From an uncultured Akkermansia sp. (GTDB lineage: Bacteria; Verrucomicrobiota; Verrucomicrobiia; Verrucomicrobiales; Akkermansiaceae), in NCBI GenBank assembly GCA_904501975.1, contig CAJGCZ010000042.1, forward strand, positions 1-19,678: a stretch of DNA of 19,678 bases, given 5' to 3'. Below the pieces are notes generated by a model that worked only from the letters and a program-made list of their open reading frames with translations, was not told where the DNA came from and did no database searches. Of this stretch, positions 1 to 8,153 are shown piece by piece (position 1 is the first letter of the stretch; each line of letters begins with the position of its first letter). The position numbers and the translations under genes were made by a program.

Positions 1-3000
1 TACCAAGGTACCGCCGTTGAAGGCAAGCTCGGTATCACCCAGTGCACCGGCAGACTGCAATACCAAGGTACCGCCCAGCTGCGTGGTGCCGCCCAGCTTC
101 TCGTTGTCGAGAGCCAGCGTTACATCTGCAGCTTCGCCGATGTTGAGCACGCCACCCTCACCGAGTTCGATGGAACCACCTGCGGCATCGGCCACGAAGG
201 TGTATTCGCCACCGGAAATATCCACATTGGCGGGGCTTACCACACCGCTTACGGCAACCTCACCGGCGCCAACAGAGGTGAAGTAGAGGTCCTGACCGGC
301 GGGAGAACCACCTCCGGCCTGCCAGCCGTCGGCAGAGTCGGTCCATACCATGCCTTCGCCATCCTCGGTGCCTTCCCATACCCAATCGCTCAGGAAGGAA
401 GCACGGAAGACGATGTTGCCACCGACAACATCCACCACGTACTCCATACCGGCAGGAGCCTCGGAATCCCACGTGGCATTGATATCAGCAGCCGTCAGAG
501 CCGTGGTGGTAGAGGCAACGAGCACGTACTCACCGGCGGCAATATCCGTAGTACCCGTGAGGTTGACGGCTACCTTACCGTTAGACTTAAGCTCACCGGT
601 TACATCGAGGTAAGATACCCCGGCTACTGCACCGGTCATATCGATATCCAAGGCAGCCAAGGTCAGAGGCTTACCCACGGACAGCTTAGAAGAAGCAGCG
701 ATGTGAGTCGTAAGACCATCAGTAGCATTTACACCATAAGCCAAGGACAAGACACCACCATTCACCGTAACTGTATCAGCCTCAAGCATATTATCCGTTA
801 CAGAGAAGGTACCGGCACCGGTCTTGGTCAATGCTCTACCATGAAGAGCCAGAGCACCAACAGAAGCGGAACCACCCTCTACGACGTTCACGGCATTGAA
901 GTCATTGAAGACAACACCGGCGAGGTTGCTATAGGTGGCAGCACTAGTGAAGCCCAAGGTGCGGTCGCCCGTTACCGTCCAGTTTGCACCGTAGGATGCA
1001 TCACCCTCAATACCACCGGAAATAATCTTACCGGAAGTCAGGGTGACATCACTTTCAATGTTAACCGTGGTAGAGGCCGTGGTCATCTTAGCGGCAACCT
1101 TGGTGTCCGGAGAACCAAGGTGACCCTCAGCATAAACATCGCCGCCAACGGTACCGCCATTCAGGTTAATAACAATATTGCCCTGAGTCAGAACATTGGC
1201 ATCCGCAGCACTACGGGAGACGTAAGCACCGCCAATAATCTTGCCGACCGTGGTAGAGCCACCTTCTGTGGTGTCTACAGTCAGAGTAATATCGCCGGCA
1301 TTGGACGTTGCAGAAGCAGTACCGGAGCCGTGAATGTGGTGACCACCATAGAGATCGCCCACGACCTCAGCATTCTTAACGGTTACATCAATATCACCGG
1401 AAACAGCTGTTGCGTTGCCTGTGGAGATATACACACCGCCCATGACCAGGCCCTGGTACTTACCACCGGTAATGTCTACCTTAACATCGCCCGTGGAAAT
1501 ATGAGCAGAGTTGGTGCCATAGCCACCACCGTATACATTATCATTGAAGGTGATGACCTGACCGGACTTCGTGGTACCGATGATGGTGAGGTCTACACCG
1601 CCATTGGTCTGATTAATTCTACCACCGGCCTGGCCGCCGGATGCATAATAAGCACCGCGGAAACCACCGATAACCTTCTTATCAAATTCGTTGTAGTAAA
1701 CCTCGCCGTTACCATCCAACTGACCTTCGTAATTCGTGAGGTCAATGGTAAGGCTGGCAGAGCCACTGAAGTTATGAGTACCGTTGATGATGGAAGAACC
1801 ACCGGCAACCATATCACCTTCACCGCGGTATTCAACACCACTATCGGACAAGGAGGAATAGATAAACACCTTCGAGTTACCCGTGAAGTAGGATGTTCTG
1901 CCGTGGAAGTTGGCGCTACCACCGATAATGGATCCATCTACGCTATTGCTGTATACGGAGATATAGGTATCGCCGGTAAAGCTGGTGGAGTTGACACCAT
2001 CGGCAAAGTTACCACCGACAACGGCGCCAATGTGCAACTTGGCCTCATCGGTAGTATCATCGTCAATAAGGATATGGGTATCACCGGTGAAGAGAGGAGC
2101 AACACCACTGCTCCAGTTACCGGCCATGCTACCGCCGACAACGGCACCGTAATAGCCACTCTCTGCATCAATCCACACGTCTGCGCGAACATCCGTACCG
2201 GCCTCTGCGCCGGTATAATAAGCACCACCGAATATGCCCTTAGGCTCATCGCAGTTACCGATATCCAGCTGCGTAGCGCCGTTATCCTGCAAGCGAATAG
2301 CTACCAAACCATCCTGATTATAGGAAATACTGCCTTCTACGGTATCCGTAGTGGCCACATTCTGCATAGCAGTGGCATCGGGCTGATTTACCAAGGCGGC
2401 ACCGCCCCAATTGGCATCCCAATCGGTCTCTACGTTGGAAATAGCATAGACGAGCTTGCCGTCCTTCACCTGCAGAGCAGAATCCAAAGCCAAGAGAGAA
2501 TCCACACCGGTGAAGATGGAGCTATCCATCAACTCCCAGCTGTAATTAAGGGACCCATCCTCATTGACGTTGGACTGGCATTCGTAGTCACCCAACTGCA
2601 TGCTCAGGCTCGTTACGCCGGTTACATCCAACGCACCGGCAGCATCCATGTTGATATCCTCCAGAATCTTGCTGAGCACAAAGTCATCAGCAAATACCAC
2701 AGAACCACCGTCGGCCACGTTCAGCTCAGTACCTAAGAGGGTAAGTGTATTGCCACCTGTGTAGTTAATGCTGGCACCGCTGAGCACATTGACAGAGGTA
2801 AAGGAGTTCATCGTCACCTTGTTACCCTCAAGCGCGGCACCGATGTTGAGCACCTTGGTGCCGCTTACGGATGCACCGGCAGAACCGGCAATAGTACCGG
2901 CAATGGAGCCGCCATTGTAGTTGATGACCACGTTACCGTCCACAGCAGCCTTGCCACCGGCACCATAGACGCTCTGGTAGCTACCGCTGTTGAGGTTGAT

Positions 3001-6000
3001 GGTGACATCGCCCTTCATGGAACCCGTGGCACCGCCATTCATCTGAGAGATGGAGCCTACTACGTTACCTTGGAAGGTCAGCGCAGCATCATCATTACCT
3101 ACCTTACCCAAGTTGTAGGTCACATTACCCTCAACATACACACCCTTAGAACCGGCAGCCAAGGAAGCATTGGTGCTGGTATCGTAGTGATAGTTATTTT
3201 CAGATACACTGGCGGCAGGCATGATAGTACCGGCCTCGATGTTAGCCGTCAGGTCACCATATACCTTGATGGTGTGCTGAGCATTGGCCTCACCCGTCAT
3301 GATGACGGCAGAAACGGTACCGGTGGTGTTGACGTTAACCTCGATATCGGTGTACAGAACAGCGTTGGCATTGCCGTTACTCCAACCAAGCAAACCCTGG
3401 CCGCCATCAATATACTTATTAACAGAAGCATCGCCCGTAATGTTCAGGGTGAGCTTCTTCTGATCGGTTTCGCTGCCGAACTGGGCAACCATACCGCCGC
3501 CTACCTGCATGAAGTATACACGGTCGTAGGTACCGCTCTCCAGCGTAATGCTAGCGGAGTCCGTCAGCATCTCACCATTCTTCATCAGCTGCACAATACC
3601 CGTGCCGTCTGCAACGGCGCCGGAGGTAGCAGAACCACCGTTGTATTCTGCAATATAAGCCCCCTCCGTGTAGTTAACCTTGACAGACAAATTGGAGCTT
3701 ACCAAATTAGCGGAGCTCTTATCCTCAGCCACGTTCCAAGAGAGCTGGCGACCGGCAATAGCAAGCACCAGATTACCGGAACCATCAAGCATGACAACCG
3801 GCATCAAATCCGGGCTCAGTGCTGTGGTAAGAGACAAGGAAGTAGCGCCGGACACATCCAAGCCACCGATTTGACCCAATGCAAGTGTGGCACCGGCTAC
3901 GGTGGGGTCAAAGTCTGTAAACGCAGATACATCCAACGTAATATCGCCTGCAAAGGCAAGTGTACCTTCTCCATAGTTATTAGCACCGGCAAGCGTAATA
4001 GTACCACCGCGAACAGTCAGGGTAGCCCCCTCCTCAACGGTTGCAAGAGCCGTGGCTGCCAAGGTCAAGCCGCCGCGCACTTCAAAATCCTTCGCAAATA
4101 CGGTGGTACCGCCCTGCAAGGACAAGTGGCCGGGCAACATGGAGGCCGCATTGCTAAAGGTAAGCGTACCGGCACCGGTCTTGGTAAAGGCGCCGTTACC
4201 ACCGCTGGCAGACTCCATCACCTGACCGGTCACAAGCAAGGTATCACCGGCATTGGTGACATCGATGGTAAGGGCGTCGCGATCGCGCAGGCGAATATCG
4301 ATAACGTTGTTGGTACCTGTAGCCGTGATAGAACCCTTGTGCATATCAAATGCAGCGGGGTCGGTATCTTCAGCGGCAGAGATATCCAAAACCTGAGCAT
4401 AACCACCCATCACAAGATTGGTGGTAAGTGTAAGACGCTTGGCGGCATTCAAGGTTGCCAACTTACCGGACTCACCGGCCATGTAAATATTATCCGTAGC
4501 ACCATCGTTATAACCGAGGGCGTCTGTTACAGTAGCGTTCACCGTACCGCCGGCACCAATATAAATATCGCCATTAATGTGGGGAGAGCCCGTGCTCTGA
4601 GTCAGATTCAACACAGCACCGCCCTGTACACCTACATCCAAAATACCGGAGGTAAGGGTAATATCCGTAGCATTGGCCTCAATCTTCTTATCAAGCACAA
4701 CCTTGCCGCGGTTGCCTGCACCAACGGCTACTTCTACACCGTTGGTAAGCTTGGAAATAGCGGTCACATCATCCAGCACCAAGGTAGCACCGGCACCGGT
4801 CATCATATAACCGGTTTCGCCCTCTACCGTAGAGGCTGTTACGCTCGTACCGGCCTCGGCAATGGTGTAAATGTTCACAGAACCGCCTGTTGCTGTATAC
4901 ACACCATTGGCAAAAGTGCCGTTAGCAGCTTTGCCGTCCACAGTCCAGCCGGTTACGCCGGAAATATCAAAAGAACCGGTGGAAGCATCTGCATAAAGCT
5001 TATAGAATGTAGCGCTAAAGCCGTTGACGGAAGAATCGGCTGCGGTGGCCATAGAAGAATCCAAGTTCACCACACCGGTCAAGGTTACAGAGCCATTGTT
5101 GGTCATGGTACCGGCCAGGGTTACGGTACCGCCATCCGTTACCAACGCACCATTCACTGTGCAGGCACCCAGTGTAAGAGAACCACCGGCAACATTCATT
5201 GTTACCTTGGAATCAATGGTGCCGCTGAAGGTGCCGGAGGCATTGGTAAGATTCAGTGTTGCAGCTGAAAGGTCAGCATGTCCGGTACGGTTACAAATGG
5301 CCACCGTACCATTACCGGTCAAGGCCTTCAGATTCACTACAGAAGTATTAAGAGCAACAACATTTCTCCCGCCGCGGTTGCCGGTATCCACCACCGTGGT
5401 GCCGTTACCCAAGGCATTAGCGCTTCCGAGAATCAAATTCGTGGTGGCATCCGAGGCGTTATCAAACTTAACAGTACCGGAGAATTCACCATCGTTGAGA
5501 ATACCATAATCAACAATAGCGGCCCAACCGTGAGAGACAACCTTGAGGTTCAACACAGCATCGCCATCGCTCACCACATGGTCAAACAGCTGGCTCTTGG
5601 ACCACATATTCAACAGGGTGGACTCGCCCTTAATCTCAAGCTCACCGTCAAACTGATAGGAGCCGTCATTGAATTGAATCGTGGAGTTGTTAAGAGTAAT
5701 ATCGGATGCAATAGCCGGACGTGCGCCCGCAGCAATGCTCAAGTTGCCGGAGTCAGATGCAGCGGCACCCCATGTTTCCAAAATCAGGGTACCATTATCC
5801 TTAACGGTAAGAGTACCGTAGTCGTAGCTGCTCCCCGGGGAAGCCGTGGTGCCTCCCGTAATGGTAAGGGTAGCCCCTTTAATGGTATTCGATTCCTCGG
5901 CGTGCGTATCATCATTCGCCCAGGTTGTATTCTCGGAAATAGTTGCAGCCATGGCCTGAGATGTCGCAAAGACACAGACGACTGCACCACCTACAGCAGC

Positions 6001-6090
6001 ACCGGTAGCAACGGTTGTTCCTATGCCGGCTGCAACCGTCATGCAAGCAATAACGGCCTTTCTAAGCAGTTTCGGGAGATGTAATTTCAT
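1..6090 (-). CDS. Giant autotransporter-like surface protein, N-terminal 2030 codons (3' end outside window)
   Basis: The frame runs open from ATG at 6088-6090 to base 1, 2030 codons without a stop; I checked most of it triplet by triplet. Residues 1-48 form an extended signal peptide: MKLHLPKLLRK, a long Ala/Gly/Val/Thr hydrophobic core, then a likely cut after SQAMAA. The rest is low in Cys and rich in Gly, Thr, Val, Asn and Asp, with beta-strand repeats typical of passenger domains. TKTGAGT(L/F) motifs occur near residues 633 and 1752, a run of GG(S/A/N)...FTGDT.I.V repeats near 1290-1630, a WVWEG module near 1903, and GGTLVLQ repeats at the visible end. This fits a type V secreted beta-helix with autotransporter-associated repeats; the barrel should lie beyond the left edge but is not seen. 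The opening matches Akkermansia autotransporter-like proteins as I know them. Ligand and function are unknown. No Shine-Dalgarno is present. Confidence 0.85.
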   Translation of the reverse strand, partial: MKLHLPKLLRKAVIACMTVAAGIGTTVATGAAVGGAVVCVFATSQAMAATISENTTWANDDTHAEESNTIKGATLTITGGTTASPGSSYDYGTLTVKDNGTLILETWGAAASDSGNLSIAAGARPAIASDITLNNSTIQFNDGSYQFDGELEIKGESTLLNMWSKSQLFDHVVSDGDAVLNLKVVSHGWAAIVDYGILNDGEFSGTVKFDNASDATTNLILGSANALGNGTTVVDTGNRGGRNVVALNTSVVNLKALTGNGTVAICNRTGHADLSAATLNLTNASGTFSGTIDSKVTMNVAGGSLTLGACTVNGALVTDGGTVTLAGTMTNNGSVTLTGVVNLDSSMATAADSSVNGFSATFYKLYADASTGSFDISGVTGWTVDGKAANGTFANGVYTATGGSVNIYTIAEAGTSVTASTVEGETGYMMTGAGATLVLDDVTAISKLTNGVEVAVGAGNRGKVVLDKKIEANATDITLTSGILDVGVQGGAVLNLTQSTGSPHINGDIYIGAGGTVNATVTDALGYNDGATDNIYMAGESGKLATLNAAKRLTLTTNLVMGGYAQVLDISAAEDTDPAAFDMHKGSITATGTNNVIDIRLRDRDALTIDVTNAGDTLLVTGQVMESASGGNGAFTKTGAGTLTFSNAASMLPGHLSLQGGTTVFAKDFEVRGGLTLAATALATVEEGATLTVRGGTITLAGANNYGEGTLAFAGDITLDVSAFTDFDPTVAGATLALGQIGGLDVSGATSLSLTTALSPDLMPVVMLDGSGNLVLAIAGRQLSWNVAEDKSSANLVSSNLSVKVNYTEGAYIAEYNGGSATSGAVADGTGIVQLMKNGEMLTDSASITLESGTYDRVYFMQVGGGMVAQFGSETDQKKLTLNITGDASVNKYIDGGQGLLGWSNGNANAVLYTDIEVNVNTTGTVSAVIMTGEANAQHTIKVYGDLTANIEAGTIMPAASVSENNYHYDTSTNASLAAGSKGVYVEGNVTYNLGKVGNDDAALTFQGNVVGSISQMNGGATGSMKGDVTINLNSGSYQSVYGAGGKAAVDGNVVINYNGGSIAGTIAGSAGASVSGTKVLNIGAALEGNKVTMNSFTSVNVLSGASINYTGGNTLTLLGTELNVADGGSVVFADDFVLSKILEDINMDAAGALDVTGVTSLSMQLGDYECQSNVNEDGSLNYSWELMDSSIFTGVDSLLALDSALQVKDGKLVYAISNVETDWDANWGGAALVNQPDATAMQNVATTDTVEGSISYNQDGLVAIRLQDNGATQLDIGNCDEPKGIFGGAYYTGAEAGTDVRADVWIDAESGYYGAVVGGSMAGNWSSGVAPLFTGDTHILIDDDTTDEAKLHIGAVVGGNFADGVNSTSFTGDTYISVYSNSVDGSIIGGSANFHGRTSYFTGNSKVFIYSSLSDSGVEYRGEGDMVAGGSSIINGTHNFSGSASLTIDLTNYEGQLDGNGEVYYNEFDKKVIGGFRGAYYASGGQAGGRINQTNGGVDLTIIGTTKSGQVITFNDNVYGGGYGTNSAHISTGDVKVDITGGKYQGLVMGGVYISTGNATAVSGDIDVTVKNAEVVGDLYGGHHIHGSGTASATSNAGDITLTVDTTEGGSTTVGKIIGGAYVSRSAADANVLTQGNIVINLNGGTVGGDVYAEGHLGSPDTKVAAKMTTASTTVNIESDVTLTSGKIISGGIEGDASYGANWTVTGDRTLGFTSAATYSNLAGVVFNDFNAVNVVEGGSASVGALALHGRALTKTGAGTFSVTDNMLEADTVTVNGGVLSLAYGVNATDGLTTHIAASSKLSVGKPLTLAALDIDMTGAVAGVSYLDVTGELKSNGKVAVNLTGTTDIAAGEYVLVASTTTALTAADINATWDSEAPAGMEYVVDVVGGNIVFRASFLSDWVWEGTEDGEGMVWTDSADGWQAGGGSPAGQDLYFTSVGAGEVAVSGVVSPANVDISGGEYTFVADAAGGSIELGEGGVLNIGEAADVTLALDNEKLGGTTQLGGTLVLQSAGALGDTELAFNGGTLV

Positions 6091-6159
6091 GATTTGTAAG
6101 TATAAAGATGTAAAAAGCGACTCGAGATAGTGCTACCTATCCCTATAATCTACCTTACC

Positions 6160-6187
6160 ATACTAGCAAGCCAGAGGCTCCTGTCAA
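6160..6187 (-). promoter_or_regulatory. Predicted sigma70 promoter of the giant autotransporter-like gene
   Basis: On the minus strand TTGACA (6182-6187) is followed by a 16-nt spacer and TAGTAT (6160-6165). Transcription would start about 60 nt before the ATG at 6090. The -35 box is perfect and the -10 box matches the consensus moderately. The remaining leader shows no Shine-Dalgarno. Confidence 0.5.
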
Positions 6188-6190
6188 GTT

Positions 6191-6240
6191 AAAAGTGGGA
6201 GTTTATAGAAAAACCCCCACTTTTGGGAGGAGTAACTCCC
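6191..6240. terminator. Hairpin pair between divergent promoters
   Basis: AAAAGTGGG (6191-6199) pairs perfectly with CCCACTTTT (6216-6224) across a 16-nt loop. Right after it GGGAG (6225-6229) pairs with CTCCC (6236-6240). The first stem ends in a T run on either strand, so it could act as a two-way terminator that insulates the metal operon from the surface gene. It begins only 4 bp from the -35 box of the minus-strand promoter, so an operator role is also possible. The remaining 6241-6326 stretch shows nothing I recognise. Confidence 0.4.
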
Positions 6241-6326
6241 CAAGCAAAAAGAGCAAGGAAGCGACAGGAAAAAGGCTATTTGGCACAAAACTATGCACGA
6301 TGCACCCGCCTACGCGCGAAGAAAAT

Positions 6327-6355
6327 TTGACAAAAGGGAGCAAAAAACGTACAAT
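6327..6355 (+). promoter_or_regulatory. Predicted sigma70 promoter of the metal-efflux operon
   Basis: TTGACA (6327-6332), a 17-nt spacer and TACAAT (6350-6355). The -10 box ends 12 nt before the ATG at 6368, so a start about 7 nt downstream of it leaves a leader of roughly 6 nt. No metal-responsive regulator gene and no clear operator palindrome is visible here. Confidence 0.7.
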
Positions 6356-6367
6356 AGCGGCAGATAA

Positions 6368-6751
6368 ATGGCAGTAATAAGCACATGGTTCAAGATACTG
6401 ACGGCATTGCTGGTGCTACCGGTGGTGCTGGCAGGCGGAGCCGTTAGTGTGTGCAGCTGCCACCACGAGGTAGTGTATGCCGGCCAATGCAGCTGCGAAC
6501 ACGGGCACGGCCACACTGAGCACGCCCCGCAGGAGCAGGACGAGCACCGCTGCGAGCATATCGATAACCAAATGCAGCCTACCTCTGCCCAAGTGCAGCT
6601 TCCCACCCCGGATTGGGATGCCGCTCCCCTTCCCTTGGCACCAACCTTTATGGCCAGCATGCAACATTTGCGCAGCTTGGTCATGCTGGATTTGGCTCGC
6701 AGCCGATTATGGGAGCCACCGGAAACGATAAATGCACCGCTTTTGATTTAA
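6368..6751 (+). CDS. Small secreted Cys/His-rich protein, first gene of the metal-efflux operon
   Basis: This 127-residue protein is not a family I can name. Residues 8-25 form a hydrophobic segment (FKILTALLVLPVVLAGGA) that looks like a Sec signal peptide or a membrane anchor. A dense ligand cluster follows: Cys 29, 31, 41, 43 and 62, and His 32, 33, 45, 47, 49, 52, 60 and 64, including CSCHH and CEHGHGHTEH. The C-terminal half is plain, with LRSLVMLDLARSRLWEPP near the end. The start sits 12 nt from a strong -10 box with no Shine-Dalgarno. Its place ahead of the outer-membrane, adaptor and pump genes suggests periplasmic metal binding, as a chaperone, a sensor or a CopL-like small protein. 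That role is inferred from composition and context only. Confidence 0.7.
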   Translation: MAVISTWFKILTALLVLPVVLAGGAVSVCSCHHEVVYAGQCSCEHGHGHTEHAPQEQDEHRCEHIDNQMQPTSAQVQLPTPDWDAAPLPLAPTFMASMQHLRSLVMLDLARSRLWEPPETINAPLLI

Positions 6752-6863
6752 AACTTTCTGTTATACACACAACCAAGGATGCTTCTCCGCCTGTGGGTCA
6801 GCTTCCTTTCGTTTCTTTTTTTGCACACAGGCCTTTTACTTTCAAACACACTCAAAACTCACG

Positions 6864-8153
6864 ATGATGAGACCCACTTTATACATGACCGCCTTAACCG
6901 CCGCGTGGCTCAGCAGCTGCGTTTCCTATACGGAATCTCCGGCAGACTTAACGCGCGACACAGCAGAATGGTTAACGGTTTCCACCACACTCTGCTCTGC
7001 CGATAAACACATCTCCCGCGATGAAATGCTCCGCATCGGGCTCTTGCTGAACCGCGAGCTTAACCAAGCCCGTTTACAATACGCAAAAAGCACCTCGGTG
7101 GCAGAGTTCGCCGGGCTGTGGGAGGACCCCGCCATTGATATGGAGCTGGAGCGTGTCTTCGGCGAAAACGTGACCAATCACGCCATTTCTCCCGGCCTTA
7201 CCCTGCCAGTAACCGGCCTGCCACGCTTGGCGGAGAAAATTGCCGAGCAATACAAGGAGGCCGACTACTGGGAGATGCGCGCCACCGAGCGCCGCTACCT
7301 AACCGAGCTGGAATGCCTGCGCCACCGTATTATGGTAACCCACGCCAAGCTGCACACCATGAGCACCCGCCTTAAGGTGATGCAGGCGGAGCAAGAAAAG
7401 ATAAACCGCCTGCATGAGCTGGGCGAAGTGGATTTCGGGGCTTACCAAGTGGCTACCCAGCGCCTGAATGATACCCGCCGCGAGCAAATGGAGCTGGAGG
7501 CGGAGCATTTGGAGCAACGCCACGAGCTGATTACCATGCTGGGGCTGCACCCGGCCGTGGGGGCTATCGAATTGGGCGGTCATTTACCGAACGGGGTTCC
7601 GCACACCGTAGCTAAACCGTCGGAGGAAAGCCTGCTTGGCTACCCCAGCCTGATGGCACAACAGGCAGCCTACGGCGCCTCGGAGACAGAGCTGAAGGCG
7701 GAGATTCGCAAGCAATACCCCGAGCTGGGCCTAAAGCCTTTGTACGCACGCGATGGCGGCAATGATAAAGTATCGCTGGGCTTTTCTCTTCCCCTGCCCC
7801 TGTGGAACCGAAACCGCGAGGCCATTGCCCGCGCCACAGCCGACCGCACCCTTAAGCAGGCTGAGCTCATTACCGAGTGGCGCTCTTTGGTGCAACAAGC
7901 AAGCTTGCTGGATAAGGAACAGCAACTCCTGCATCGCCACTGCTCCGTGGAGTTCAGCCGACTCGACGAGCTTGAGGCTGCTGCAGAACAGCAAAACAAA
8001 CTGTTTGAGATGGGCGAAACCAGTATTCAAGAGCTGGCAGAATCGCGCCACATTGCTTACGAGCGTCGTTTATCCTATCTGGATTGTCTCGGCAAACTGC
8101 TGGAGACTCGCTGCAAACTTCAATACTTAAATCCTACTTTTAACAGACAATGA
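6864..8153 (+). CDS. Outer-membrane efflux lipoprotein (OEP/TolC family, CusC/CzcC-like)
   Basis: A 429-residue protein and the likely outer-membrane channel of the tripartite pump. The N-terminus MMRPTLYMTALTAAWLSSC carries a lipobox (LSSC) with lipidated Cys19, as in CusC-type channels. The body is mostly long amphipathic helices in two related halves. The first (about 55-235) has LNQARLQYAKS and LHELGEVDFGAYQVATQRL. The second (about 255-425) has YPSLMAQQAAYGASETELKAE, then FSLPLPLWNRNREAIARA, then LFEMGETSIQELAESR. The paired GE-x-phi helices and the LPLWNRN turn are typical of heavy-metal OEP proteins. The 112 bp upstream hold no clear promoter, so it is probably read with the small gene before it. 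It overlaps the adaptor start by 4 bp (ATGA), implying translational coupling. Confidence 0.85.
   Translation: MMRPTLYMTALTAAWLSSCVSYTESPADLTRDTAEWLTVSTTLCSADKHISRDEMLRIGLLLNRELNQARLQYAKSTSVAEFAGLWEDPAIDMELERVFGENVTNHAISPGLTLPVTGLPRLAEKIAEQYKEADYWEMRATERRYLTELECLRHRIMVTHAKLHTMSTRLKVMQAEQEKINRLHELGEVDFGAYQVATQRLNDTRREQMELEAEHLEQRHELITMLGLHPAVGAIELGGHLPNGVPHTVAKPSEESLLGYPSLMAQQAAYGASETELKAEIRKQYPELGLKPLYARDGGNDKVSLGFSLPLPLWNRNREAIARATADRTLKQAELITEWRSLVQQASLLDKEQQLLHRHCSVEFSRLDELEAAAEQQNKLFEMGETSIQELAESRHIAYERRLSYLDCLGKLLETRCKLQYLNPTFNRQ

Noticed and set aside
703..2736. 677-codon open frame on the plus strand
   Set aside because: It is the codon-aligned antisense of the giant autotransporter-like gene. 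It stays open because the real gene has no TTA, CTA or TCA codons there; the protein has no recognisable domain and no start signals.
3070..5268. 732-codon open frame on the plus strand
   Set aside because: Same cause: antisense in register with the giant gene, ending where that gene uses a TCA codon. The minus-strand frame has a signal peptide and repeat structure, this one has neither.
6743..6767. Promoter before the outer-membrane lipoprotein gene
   Set aside because: TTGATT and TATACA are present but only 13 nt apart, too close for sigma70; the gene is more simply read from the 6327 promoter.
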